A DNA stretch of 41,291 nucleotides from an uncultured Eubacteriales bacterium (GTDB taxonomy: Bacteria > Bacillota > Clostridia > HGM11514): assembly GCA_902492655.1 (NCBI GenBank), contig CABUMF010000016.1, positions 1-41,291 on the forward strand, in the 5' to 3' direction. The notes beneath the pieces are model-generated. The model saw nothing but the letters and a program-made list of their open reading frames with translations. It did no database searches and was not told where the DNA came from. Shown here one piece after another: positions 13,755 through 22,201 of this stretch. The first letter of the stretch is position 1; each line of letters opens with the position of its first letter. The position numbers and the translations under genes were made by a program.

Positions 13755-16187
13755 ATGAGAATAACCAAGGAAAGAATAAAGGATGATTTTATAAATAAGC
13801 TTTGTTCGCTCTATGCCTGCGGTGTTGAGAATTCTTCAAAGCTTCAGCAGTATAATGCGATAGGCTCGGTTTTGAGAGATTATATTTCGGTTGATTGGAA
13901 GAACACCAAAAAGCAGTATGCGGAAAATGAAGTAAAAAAGATATATTATTTTTCTCTTGAGTTTTTGACAGGTAAGTTTCTCGACACAAATCTTATCAGT
14001 CTTAATATAAAGAAAGAGGTTAAAGAGGCTCTTGCGGAGCTTGGAATTGATATTGAAGAGCTTAGAAAGGTCGAGATTGAGCAAGGTCTTGGAAACGGCG
14101 GTCTGGGAAGGCTTGCAGCCTGCTTTATGGACTCGATGAGCTCAACCCAAATCCCTGCAATGGGCATGGGTATAAGATACAGGTACGGTCTTTTTAAGCA
14201 GAAGATTGTTAACGGGTATCAGGTTGAACAGTCCGACGATTGGCTTAAAAACGAGAATGTTTGGGAGGTCAGACGGGAGGATGAGGCTGTAAAGGTCAAA
14301 TTCGGCGGCAGAGTTAATATTTGGGGCGAGAACGGAAAATACAAAGTCAACTTTACAGATTACGACGAGATTCTTGCCGTTCCTTACGATACGCCGATTA
14401 TCGGATATGACAATCATAATGTAAATACGCTTCGTCTTTGGAAGGCGGAGGTAATTGATGACGATACGTTTGATTACAGAACTTTCGCATCGGGCGATTA
14501 CATGAAGGCGATTGAAAAGCGTTCAAATGCCGAGTTTATTTCGTATGCGCTTTATCCCGATGATTCCAACGAAAACGGTAAGCGAATGAGAATACGCCAG
14601 GAATACTTCTTTGTAAGTGCAGGATGTCAGAGTATTATTCGCGAGCATAAAAGGAAGGGGCTTGCAGTAAACCGACTTCACGAATACGTTGCAATCCAGA
14701 TAAACGATACACACCCCGCAATGGCTGTTGCAGAGCTTATGAGGCTTTTAATGGATGAAGAGGGTATAGAGTGGGATGAGGCGTGGAACATCACCAAAAA
14801 CACCGTTGCGTACACAAATCATACCATTATGGCGGAAGCTTTGGAAAAATGGGAAGTTTCGTATATCCAGTCGATAATGCCGAGGATATATCAGATTATT
14901 GAAGAAATTGACAGACGGTTCAGGCTGTTCCTTAACGAAAGATTTAACGGTGACAGCGGAAAAATCGAGTCTATGGCGGTTATTTCGAGCGGAAAAATAC
15001 GCATGGCTCATTTGGCGATTGTAGGCGGCTACAGCGTAAACGGCGTTGCGTGGCTCCATACCGAAATTCTTAAGAATAAGGAGCTTCATTCCTTCTATGA
15101 GATTTATCCCGAGAAGTTTAACAACAAAACAAACGGTATCACTCACAGAAGGTGGCTTATTAGCGCAAACCCCGCTCTCTCGGATGCAATCACCGAAAAA
15201 ATCGGCAAGGATTGGATTAAGGACACTTCTAAGATGAATGAGCTTTTGAAATTTGCCGATGATAAGCAGTTCCTCGAAAAGCTCAGCGATATTAAGCATC
15301 AGAACAAGGTTAGGCTTGCAAAATATATTAAAGAAACAACAGGCGTTGATGTTAACCCCAATGCCGTGTTCAATGTTCAGGTTAAGAGAATGCACGGCTA
15401 TAAGCGGCAGCTTCTGAGTATTCTTTATGTTATTAAGCTGTATAATGACCTTCTTGCAAATCCGGAGCTTGATATTTGTCCCAAGGTGTTTATTTACGGT
15501 GCAAAGGCTTATCCTTCCTATAAGCTTGCAAAAGAGGTAATAAAGCTTATAAACTCCGTGGCGGACAGAATAAACAACGATGCCCGTGTAAACAACAAGC
15601 TAAAGGTGGTTTTCCTTGAAAATTACTGCGTTGATCTTGCTGAAAAAATAATTCCTGCCGCAGATGTAAGCCTTCAGATTTCAACCGCTTCAAAGGAAGC
15701 CTCCGGCACCGGCAATATGAAGCTCATGATGAACGGCGCAATCACATTGGCAACTATGGACGGAGCTAATGTTGAGATATTCCGTGAGGTGGGTGAGGAC
15801 AATATTGTTATATTCGGCATGAGCTCCGATGAGGTAATAAATCGGTCTGCCGATTATAATGCAAAGCGTATTTTGGACAGTAATCCTGCGCTTAAGAATG
15901 CTGTTACGCAAATTCAAAGCGGATACTTCGGAGTTCCAAATTCCGAATTTTTTGAGGTTATAAACGATATAACCAATGCAAACGATCCGTTCTGCGTTCT
16001 TGGGGACTTTGACGCTTTTTGCAAAGCGGAAGAAATTATGGATGCAAAATACAGAGATGCTGACGGTTGGAGAAAGTCCATGCTTGTCAACATTGCAAAA
16101 TCGGGAGTTTTCTCGAGCGACAATACAATAAGAAATTACGCAAAGGATATTTGGCATATTCCGCCGTTTGAGGTGAAGGGCGAATGA
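13755..16187 (+). CDS. glgP: Glycogen/maltodextrin phosphorylase (GT35)
   Basis: This enzyme phosphorolyses alpha-1,4-glucans to glucose-1-phosphate with pyridoxal phosphate. It has 810 residues. It shows YFSLEFLTGKFL, GNGGLGRLAACFMDS, the IQINDTHPAMAVAELMR block, NVQVKRMHGYKRQLL and the cofactor segment EASGTGNMKLMMNGA with Lys656 as the PLP lysine. The start is the ATG at 13755, with AAAGGA eight bases before, four bases after the glgA stop. Longer in-frame starts run back into glgA and are rejected. The next gene overlaps its stop codon by four bases (ATGA), implying coupling. Confidence 0.96.
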   Translation: MRITKERIKDDFINKLCSLYACGVENSSKLQQYNAIGSVLRDYISVDWKNTKKQYAENEVKKIYYFSLEFLTGKFLDTNLISLNIKKEVKEALAELGIDIEELRKVEIEQGLGNGGLGRLAACFMDSMSSTQIPAMGMGIRYRYGLFKQKIVNGYQVEQSDDWLKNENVWEVRREDEAVKVKFGGRVNIWGENGKYKVNFTDYDEILAVPYDTPIIGYDNHNVNTLRLWKAEVIDDDTFDYRTFASGDYMKAIEKRSNAEFISYALYPDDSNENGKRMRIRQEYFFVSAGCQSIIREHKRKGLAVNRLHEYVAIQINDTHPAMAVAELMRLLMDEEGIEWDEAWNITKNTVAYTNHTIMAEALEKWEVSYIQSIMPRIYQIIEEIDRRFRLFLNERFNGDSGKIESMAVISSGKIRMAHLAIVGGYSVNGVAWLHTEILKNKELHSFYEIYPEKFNNKTNGITHRRWLISANPALSDAITEKIGKDWIKDTSKMNELLKFADDKQFLEKLSDIKHQNKVRLAKYIKETTGVDVNPNAVFNVQVKRMHGYKRQLLSILYVIKLYNDLLANPELDICPKVFIYGAKAYPSYKLAKEVIKLINSVADRINNDARVNNKLKVVFLENYCVDLAEKIIPAADVSLQISTASKEASGTGNMKLMMNGAITLATMDGANVEIFREVGEDNIVIFGMSSDEVINRSADYNAKRILDSNPALKNAVTQIQSGYFGVPNSEFFEVINDITNANDPFCVLGDFDAFCKAEEIMDAKYRDADGWRKSMLVNIAKSGVFSSDNTIRNYAKDIWHIPPFEVKGE

Positions 16188-17917
16188 GCATACGCTATAA
16201 TTCCGGCGAAGACTGGTTCAAGTATCCCTTCGGCGCAGTAAAATGCAATACAGAGGTTACCTTCCGCATTGTTGCGGAGGGTAACCCTTTTGCTGTGTTT
16301 TTTGTTGCCGACGGGGAGAAGATACAAATGGAAAAGAGTGAGTATGACTCTTTTGTTTGCAGGTATCGTGCTCCCGACAAGGGATGCCTTGTTCATTATC
16401 ATTTTGAGGTTTGCTATGATGATACCGTCATTTTGGGAAAGGGAGAAGGCTTTGGTGCGTCTGTCGGCAGTGATAAGGAATTTCAGCTTACGGTTTATGA
16501 GGAAAAACACATCCCGGATTGGGTTAAATCCTCCGTTTGCTATCAGATATTTCCGGACAGATTTTGCAGAATCGGCGATACGCCATTTAAAAAAGATGCA
16601 TTTGTATATGAAAATTGGAGCGATTTGCCCGAATACAGGAAAAATAATGACGGAAGCATATCGCAGTGGGATTTTTTTGGCGGAAATTTCAAAGGGATAG
16701 AAAGCAAGCTCCAATATCTTCATGAGCTTGGAATAAATCTTATTTATCTTAATCCGATTTTTTCCGCACGAAGCAACCACCGATACGATACATCTGATTA
16801 TTTGAATGTGGATTGCACCCTTGGTACCAATGAGGATTTTGCAAGCCTTGTAAGGAAGGCAAAAAGCCTTGGTATCAGGATTATTCTTGACGGTGTTTTT
16901 AATCACACGGGTTGTGACAGTATATATTTTGATATAAATGATACCCATGGAGGGGGAGCATACCACAACGGTGAGTCTGCATACAGAAACTGGTACACAT
17001 TTTTTGAGGACGGGAGCTATGAATGTTGGTGGGGAGTCAGCGATTTACCTGCGGTAAATGAGTCGGAGCCGAGCTATAAGGAATTTATAATTACCGGCAA
17101 AAATTCAGTTATCCGAAATTGGTTTTCGTGCGGTATTGACGGCTGGAGGCTTGATGTGGCAGACGAGCTGCCCGATGAGTTTTTGAAGCTGTTCAGAAGC
17201 GAATGTCGAAAGATAAACCCCGAAAGCTATGTTCTCGGAGAGGTGTGGGAAGACGCAAGCAACAAGGTTTCCTACGATAAGCTGAGGGAATATTTTACTG
17301 CAGATGAGCTTGACGGTGTTATGAATTATCCCTTCCGTGAAGGCGTTATTGCGTTTGAAAAAGGAGAAATTTCGGCAAAGCAACTTGCACAGAAGCTTCT
17401 TGAATTGTCTGAAAACTATCCTTTGGATAATATGCTTTCCTGCTTAACCGTTTTGGGCACGCACGACAGCGAGAGGATTTTAACTGCGCTTTCGGAAAGA
17501 TTTGATGCGCTAAAAAGAGCCGTTGCGCTACAGATTGTCTACACCGGGGTTCCGTGCGTGTATTACGGAGATGAGGCAGGCGTTTTAGGGGGAAAGGATC
17601 CCGATAACCGCAGAACCTATCCTTGGGGGCATGAAAATGCCGAGTTGATGTCCTGGTACAAAAATATGATTGATGTCAGAAAAAGATATTCGATTTTAAG
17701 CGACGGGAGAGCGTGGTTCGGAAATATCGGAGACGATGTTTTTTATATCAAGCGATTTAATGAAAATGATATGTTTTATGTCTTTGTAAATCGTGGAGAA
17801 GCAGAAGCATCGACTGATTGGGGAGAAGAGCTTTTCGATATTTATACAAAAGAAAAAATAAACGGCTCAATAACAATTAAGCCGCACGAAATAAGATTTT
17901 TTACAAGTAAAATTTAA
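16184..17917 (+). CDS. GH13 alpha-glucan hydrolase (neopullulanase/cyclomaltodextrinase type)
   Basis: This 577-residue cytoplasmic enzyme has no signal peptide. Residues 1 to about 110 form an N-terminal CBM34-like beta domain, then a GH13 barrel begins at SSVCYQIFPDRFCR. Region I is DGVFNHTG, region II GWRLDVADE (nucleophile Asp324) and region III GEVWED (acid/base Glu353). Region IV is GTHDSER (His427, Asp428). The domain order and the YQIFPDRF motif fit the GH13_20 neopullulanase, maltogenic amylase and cyclomaltodextrinase group, which cuts maltodextrins, cyclodextrins and alpha-1,6 branches. It overlaps glgP by four bases. In this operon it probably clears the limit dextrins that phosphorylase leaves. 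The exact bond specificity is inferred. Confidence 0.9.
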   Translation: MSIRYNSGEDWFKYPFGAVKCNTEVTFRIVAEGNPFAVFFVADGEKIQMEKSEYDSFVCRYRAPDKGCLVHYHFEVCYDDTVILGKGEGFGASVGSDKEFQLTVYEEKHIPDWVKSSVCYQIFPDRFCRIGDTPFKKDAFVYENWSDLPEYRKNNDGSISQWDFFGGNFKGIESKLQYLHELGINLIYLNPIFSARSNHRYDTSDYLNVDCTLGTNEDFASLVRKAKSLGIRIILDGVFNHTGCDSIYFDINDTHGGGAYHNGESAYRNWYTFFEDGSYECWWGVSDLPAVNESEPSYKEFIITGKNSVIRNWFSCGIDGWRLDVADELPDEFLKLFRSECRKINPESYVLGEVWEDASNKVSYDKLREYFTADELDGVMNYPFREGVIAFEKGEISAKQLAQKLLELSENYPLDNMLSCLTVLGTHDSERILTALSERFDALKRAVALQIVYTGVPCVYYGDEAGVLGGKDPDNRRTYPWGHENAELMSWYKNMIDVRKRYSILSDGRAWFGNIGDDVFYIKRFNENDMFYVFVNRGEAEASTDWGEELFDIYTKEKINGSITIKPHEIRFFTSKI

Positions 17918-17946
17918 AAGGAAAAAGGCATACCCGTCGATATGCC
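17918..17946 (-). terminator. Intrinsic terminator of the 56-residue peptide gene
   Basis: On the minus strand GGCATA (17946-17941), loop TCGACGGG and TATGCC (17932-17927) are followed by TTTTTCCTTTT. The plus strand has no T-run after this stem, so it serves the minus-strand gene at 17988-18158. It could still slow plus-strand transcription from the glycogen operon. Confidence 0.75.
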
Positions 17947-17987
17947 CCTCTAATTTCCAACATGACGTCACTTGTTTAATTATAAGA

Positions 17988-18158
17988 TTAATTGCTTTGG
18001 CTTGCTGCCTCAAAGCTTGTAATTTCATACACTGTTACAGGCATACCGTCTGAACCGGTTTCTTCACCGACCTTTGTGTAGGCAGGAGAACCGGAGGCAA
18101 AAGCCGTATCAGCTGCAAGCTTAGTGATTTCAAGTGTTGGTTTTGAGTAGTTTTTCAT
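17988..18158 (-). CDS. Small 56-residue protein, unknown function
   Basis: The peptide starts MKNYSKPTLEITKLAADTAF, continues with an ASGSPAY segment, and ends in EITSFEAASQSN. It has no Cys, no signal peptide and no membrane span. GGGGG lies nine bases before the ATG. It has its own promoter (18235-18263) and its own terminator (17918-17946), so it is a real monocistronic unit. The N-terminal pattern Met-(Lys)-x-Tyr-x-Lys-Pro-x-Leu-Glu followed by an Ala/Ser/Gly patch resembles short orphan peptides I know from other Clostridia. Some of these look like modified-peptide precursors, but no maturation enzyme is next to it. Function not assigned. Confidence 0.65.
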   Translation of the reverse strand: MKNYSKPTLEITKLAADTAFASGSPAYTKVGEETGSDGMPVTVYEITSFEAASQSN

Positions 18159-18234
18159 TTTTGAAAGCCCCCAAACTCTTAAAATAGGTAATCAAACTTG
18201 ATATAAATATATACCATACAACGATTACAAGAAC

Positions 18235-18263
18235 ATTATACCAGTTTTTTTTCAATTTGTAAA
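18235..18263 (-). promoter_or_regulatory. Promoter of the 56-residue peptide gene
   Basis: On the minus strand TTTACA (18263-18258), a 17-bp spacer with TGG just upstream, and a perfect TATAAT (18240-18235). The start near 18228 gives a 70-nt leader. Confidence 0.75.
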
Positions 18264-18312
18264 GTGTTTTTTTAAAAAAATTTGAAATTAGTTAAATTGC
18301 ACATAACAAGTA

Positions 18313-18345
18313 TCTGATTTTTGTCCAAATTATCCAAAAATCAGA
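18313..18345 (-). other. Hairpin overlapping the ychF stop codon
   Basis: TCTGATTTTTG (18345-18335 region on the minus strand) pairs over 11 bp with its partner at 18323-18313. The TGA stop of ychF is inside the stem and no T-tract follows. It could be an mRNA 3' stabiliser. True termination may be further on or factor-dependent. Confidence 0.5.
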
Positions 18346-19435
18346 CATTAAATCTGAATAAAACAACATCTCCGTCACAGAAAACATACTCTTTTCCTTC
18401 CGAACGAACAAGTCCCTTTTCTTTTGCGGCGTTGTAGCTGCCGCAGGCAATAAGGTCATCGTAAGAAACAACCTCGGCACGAATGAAGCCTTTTTCAAAG
18501 TCCGAATGTATTTTACCCGCCGCCTGGGGCGCCTTTGTGCCGTTTGTGATTGTCCATGCCCTGACCTCCTTCGGCCCGGCAGTAAGATAACTGATAAGCC
18601 CCAAAAGCTTATAGCTTGCTTTTACAAGACGGTCAAGACCGGATTCCGACAAACCCATCTCGGATAAGAACATTAACTTTTCGTCGTCCGGAAATTCCGC
18701 AATTTCCTGCTCCATTCCGGCGCAAATCGGCAGAACCTCAGCGCCTTCCGAATCCGCTATTTCCTTTACTACCTTAACAAATTGATTATTTTCGATACCG
18801 TTTGCAAAATCGTCTTCCGAAACATTTGCGGCATATAGAACCTTTTTTCGTGTGAGAAGCTGCATATCGGAAATGCATTTTTCTTCATCCTCCGAAAGCT
18901 CAACCGTGGACGCTGCTTTTCCTGCATCGAGTGCGACTTTTATTCTTTTCAGAACATCTACGGTTTCGGCAAGGGATTTATCGTTTTTAGCCATCTTCAC
19001 ACCCTTTTCAAGGCGTTTGTCAACAGCCTCCAAATCCGCAAGAACAAGCTCTAAGGTAATGGTTTCTATATCGCGCTTGGGGTCAATCGAGCCTTCCACG
19101 TGCACAATGTTTTCATCTTCAAAGCATCGTACAACGTGTACGATTGCGTCAACCTCTCTTATGTGTGAAAGGAACTTGTTCCCCAGTCCTTCACCTCTGC
19201 TTGCGCCCTTAACAAGACCTGCAATATCAACAAATTCCACAACTGCCGGAGTGATTTTTTCGGGCTGATATATCTTTGCAAGAGTGTCAAGGCGCTCATC
19301 AGGCACCGCTACCATGCCGACATTCGGCTCAATAGTGCAAAACGGGTAGTTTGCAGATTCTGCCCCCGCTTTTGTAATTGCATTAAACAATGTGCTTTTT
19401 CCGACATTCGGAAGACCGACTATACCAAGTTTCAT
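18341..19435 (-). CDS. ychF: YchF/OLA1-family P-loop ATPase
   Basis: This universally conserved Obg-related nucleotidase of 364 residues prefers ATP to GTP and is linked to ribosome and stress functions. It has P-loop GLPNVGKST, the G3 motif DIAGLVKGAS and the sequence YAANVSEDD in place of the usual G4 NKxD, as expected for YchF. A coiled-coil segment lies in the middle. The C-terminal TGS domain (YLTAGPKEVRAWTITNGTKAPQAAG) has IHSDFEKGFIRAEVVSYDDLI as its last conserved block. The start is ATG with AAGGAG upstream. Its transcript apparently begins beyond the hairpin-rich element at 19538-19648, which would thus be in its 5' leader. Confidence 0.96.
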   Translation of the reverse strand: MKLGIVGLPNVGKSTLFNAITKAGAESANYPFCTIEPNVGMVAVPDERLDTLAKIYQPEKITPAVVEFVDIAGLVKGASRGEGLGNKFLSHIREVDAIVHVVRCFEDENIVHVEGSIDPKRDIETITLELVLADLEAVDKRLEKGVKMAKNDKSLAETVDVLKRIKVALDAGKAASTVELSEDEEKCISDMQLLTRKKVLYAANVSEDDFANGIENNQFVKVVKEIADSEGAEVLPICAGMEQEIAEFPDDEKLMFLSEMGLSESGLDRLVKASYKLLGLISYLTAGPKEVRAWTITNGTKAPQAAGKIHSDFEKGFIRAEVVSYDDLIACGSYNAAKEKGLVRSEGKEYVFCDGDVVLFRFNV

Positions 19436-19525
19436 AATTTATCATATCTCCTTGATTTATCAATGTTTCAGCTGATCAGGCTTTGCTCTTTTGCTCAGAA
19501 AAAGCCGGTGTAAGCCGAAAAGGTT

Positions 19526-19660
19526 TATTATACCATAAGTAAAAATGCTTGCTTGCAAGGGCATTTTTACGCAGCCGTCAATAACACAGTTCGTGCAAAG
19601 CACGAAAGGGCAACGCCCAAAGACTTGCTTTGCAAGGATTTCTGTGTATATTATACCATA
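19526..19660. mobile_element. Hairpin-rich 111-bp insertion-like element flanked by 12-bp direct repeats
   Basis: TATTATACCATA occurs at 19526-19537 and at 19649-19660, enclosing 111 bp. Inside is a 10-bp stem GTAAAAATGC/GCATTTTTAC (19539-19548, 19561-19570). A closed unit follows, in which ACACAG (19584-19589) pairs with CTGTGT (19642-19647). This unit encloses three small hairpins, TTCGTGC/GCACGAA, GGGC/GCCC and CTTGC/GCAAG, each with a three-base loop. No open reading frame is present. The flanking repeats look like a target-site duplication, so a non-autonomous, MITE-like insertion is the best explanation. There is no classical terminal inverted repeat, and repeat duplication without transposition cannot be excluded. 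Confidence 0.6.
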
Positions 19661-19678
19661 TCGGCTTTAATTTATCAA
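19650..19678 (-). promoter_or_regulatory. Promoter of ychF, outside the hairpin element
   Basis: On the minus strand TTGATA (19678-19673), 17 bp, then TATAAT (19655-19650) preceded by TGG, an extended -10. The -10 box belongs to the right-hand copy of the 12-bp repeat. The left copy (19532-19527) has the same TATAAT but no matching -35 box. The RNA from this promoter would run through the element to ychF. Confidence 0.6.
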
Positions 19679-19699
19679 TAGTAATATTCAAATAATTTA

Positions 19700-20284
19700 C
19701 TACTGTTTCGTGCATCGTACAACGATGCGGTTTTGTCCGCTGTATGTGCAAGTAAAGAGAGTCAAATCGCTTTTGGATGCGGTCAATTTATCCAACTCGT
19801 GTTTAGAAAGCTTCTCAATTTCCGTAACATTGTAACGGTACATTGTACCGTTAACATCCAGAAACTGAACCTCATCGCCTGCTTTGATATTTTTCAAATC
19901 GCCGAAATGGCGACCGTAATTATGTGCCATAATAATCAATCTACCGTCTTTAGCCGTACCGCTGTACCTGCACGCGCATTTTTTGAGGTTTTCATAGTTC
20001 CATTCTGCGGCAACCGGCACCTCAATTTCAAGTGACGGAACCGACACAACACCCACAATATCAATGCCGTCCGAAATTCGCGTGGGCATTGTTCCTTCTT
20101 CTGCTTCTGCGGTGACGGATATTTCATCCAACATTTGATTTTCCAAATTACTGAGAATTTCGGCTGTTTCTTGCGCCGCGCGGTAAGACATCAATTCGTT
20201 GAATCCCCAAAGCAGAAAAGCCGACAAAATCAACAACAAGCCGATTGAGATTAATGCTACTGCCGTTTTTTTGGATTTTTTCAT
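19700..20284 (-). CDS. Sortase, second of the pilus locus
   Basis: This 194-residue membrane-anchored transpeptidase has an N-terminal transmembrane helix (ALISIGLLLILSAFLLWGF), a short stalk and a sortase barrel. The catalytic His is in IIMAHNYGRHF, the Cys in LTLFTCTYSGQ and the Arg in RIVVRC. It is smaller than the class C enzyme upstream and has no C-terminal membrane helix or lid extension, so it is more like a class B/D or housekeeping-type sortase. It would suit anchoring of the IPQTG protein encoded just before it. It overlaps that gene by four bases (ATGA), with AGGAGGG as ribosome binding site. The class is inferred, not proven. Confidence 0.85.
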   Translation of the reverse strand: MKKSKKTAVALISIGLLLILSAFLLWGFNELMSYRAAQETAEILSNLENQMLDEISVTAEAEEGTMPTRISDGIDIVGVVSVPSLEIEVPVAAEWNYENLKKCACRYSGTAKDGRLIIMAHNYGRHFGDLKNIKAGDEVQFLDVNGTMYRYNVTEIEKLSKHELDKLTASKSDLTLFTCTYSGQNRIVVRCTKQ

Positions 20285-22188
20285 GACTTTTCCCTCCTGT
20301 TTTTAGGTAGAAAAGCCAGTCCGCATAACAAAAACAAAATGCCCGCAACCGCCAGAACAGGCACCGGCCAATTCAAACTGCCCGTTTGCGGAATAGACAA
20401 TGCTTCCTCATAAAAGCCGTCGCTACTTGAGGGCATATCATCGTTTATGGCAGGAATAAACGGTTCGGGCGGTATTCCGGGATCGGTTTCATCCTCGGTA
20501 TAAGTGTTTGTAACGATAAATTCGCTGTCTGCCAAGTAGTCTGCCGAATATCCCGAAACGGCGTCCTCCGTGACAGTATAAGCCCCGTCCGACGGGACAT
20601 CGGAAAAAACGCCTTTCCATTCGCCGTCTTTTGAAAGGGTAAGGGAGCGGTAAATACTCCCGTCTTTTATCAAATTCACCGTTATGCTTTGCGGCCGCTT
20701 GCCTGCGGCGTTTTTGTTGTCATTCCATATTTTTCGTACGGAAATATCCGTAAGCGACGGATTTGTGGGTTCCGGCTGTTCGTTTTTCGGCACATCCGTC
20801 GGATATGAATTTGTAATCACATATCCTTTTGTGGCATTTCCGCTGTATGTAACAGCGTATTTTTCGTCGATTTCTTCATATATGCTGTACCATGCGTTTT
20901 TCGGCACATCCGAAAACTCGTACTGCCAGCCGTTTTGTTCGGACAGCTCGGCAGAGCGGAATGTTTTCCCGTCTTTTATTAAATTTACCGTAATTTTGTT
21001 CGGTCGTACCCCGTCCGCATTATCTTTGTCGTCCCAAACCTTTTTCACCGAAATTCCGATGATTGACGGATCAGCCGGATTAAGCGGTGGTTCATCCTCG
21101 CCCTCGCCCAATGTGTTGGTAATGGTATATATATTGCCGTTTGTTCGGGAGTACGAAACATAATAGCCCTCCGATGAAATTTCCTTAACCGTATATTTTG
21201 CATCGGGAAGATTGTCAAAACGGTAATTCCAGTTATTTGAACTGCTTAACTGCGCCGTTTTAAAAACCGTGCTGTCCTTAATCAGCTGTATGGTTATGCT
21301 GTTCGGACGCTGTCCGTTTTTATTGTTATCATCCTCCCACTTTTTTTGAACCCAAACGGACACACCGCCCGGAGTCGGAGGATTTTGCGTTTCATGCCTG
21401 TTTGTAATCACAAATCCGCTTTTGGCATCGCCTGTGTATGAAGCGGTGTATCCCGTAACCGCATCCTCTTTTATTGTGTATTCTTTTTCCGTTCCCGAAA
21501 GACCGGAAAAGACATATTTCCAACCGTTTTCCGCACTGAGCGTTGCCGATTTTAGCTTTTTGCCGCTATGCAGTAAGTTAACTGCCACGCTGTTGGGACG
21601 AATACCGTCGGCATTTTCCGAATCGTCCCAGATTTTATTGACGGAAACGGAAAATGTTCCGCCGCCACCCGAACCGCCGTTGTCCCGCTCGGTTTTTACA
21701 TTTGATAAAACATTATATATAGGACTGCCCCCAACGGTTTTTTCGGGCAAATAAACAAGATAAGGCAATATTGTCTTAAATCCCGAAACTGCCCCTGTCT
21801 GGGCAACCAGATAGATACCGTCGGTCAAGCCGTCAAAATACGCGTTTCCTTTTGAATCCGTCAAAACCTTGCTTCCGTTTATACCATTTTTGGAAGCATA
21901 CGCAAACAAAGCGGCAGCGGCGGCGTTTTTGCTGTCGGTAGTTGAAAGATCGTTCACCGAAACTGCGGAGCCGATAAAGGGCTTTGTTAAAACATACGAA
22001 CCTTCCGAGAAGTCAGCCGCTTTATAAACAGACATTTCAACGCCTGCAATTCCCTGCCCGTTATCTTTGCGTGTGTATTTAATTGTAATACTGCCTGCTT
22101 CCTCGGTATAGCTGTTGAAAATCCCGAAGCACATTGAAAGAAGCAGAACTGCCAACACGACCGAGACCGTCTTTTTCATAACGCGCAT
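20281..22188 (-). CDS. Cell-wall-anchored protein with four CnaB repeats (minor or basal pilin)
   Basis: This is a 635-residue secreted protein. After the signal peptide an N-terminal pilin-like domain covers about residues 30-165. Four CnaB modules follow, each starting with a Val-x-Lys-x-Trp motif (VNKIWDD, VQKKWED, VKKVWDD, VRKIWND) and ending in a YT-x-x-E/GY segment. The Lys and Glu are those that form intramolecular isopeptide bonds in this family. The modules fall at about 21650-21400, 21360-21095, 21055-20795 and 20745-20505. The sorting signal is IPQTG, then a hydrophobic helix and RREKS. Repeat linkers are Pro-rich. Two ATGs at 22188 and 22179 are possible; AGGAAAGGTG lies before the first. 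Likely a stalk-like minor subunit or wall anchor of the pilus. Confidence 0.87.
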   Translation of the reverse strand: MRVMKKTVSVVLAVLLLSMCFGIFNSYTEEAGSITIKYTRKDNGQGIAGVEMSVYKAADFSEGSYVLTKPFIGSAVSVNDLSTTDSKNAAAAALFAYASKNGINGSKVLTDSKGNAYFDGLTDGIYLVAQTGAVSGFKTILPYLVYLPEKTVGGSPIYNVLSNVKTERDNGGSGGGGTFSVSVNKIWDDSENADGIRPNSVAVNLLHSGKKLKSATLSAENGWKYVFSGLSGTEKEYTIKEDAVTGYTASYTGDAKSGFVITNRHETQNPPTPGGVSVWVQKKWEDDNNKNGQRPNSITIQLIKDSTVFKTAQLSSSNNWNYRFDNLPDAKYTVKEISSEGYYVSYSRTNGNIYTITNTLGEGEDEPPLNPADPSIIGISVKKVWDDKDNADGVRPNKITVNLIKDGKTFRSAELSEQNGWQYEFSDVPKNAWYSIYEEIDEKYAVTYSGNATKGYVITNSYPTDVPKNEQPEPTNPSLTDISVRKIWNDNKNAAGKRPQSITVNLIKDGSIYRSLTLSKDGEWKGVFSDVPSDGAYTVTEDAVSGYSADYLADSEFIVTNTYTEDETDPGIPPEPFIPAINDDMPSSSDGFYEEALSIPQTGSLNWPVPVLAVAGILFLLCGLAFLPKNRREKS

Positions 22189-22201
22189 GACACCTTTCCT
22201 G

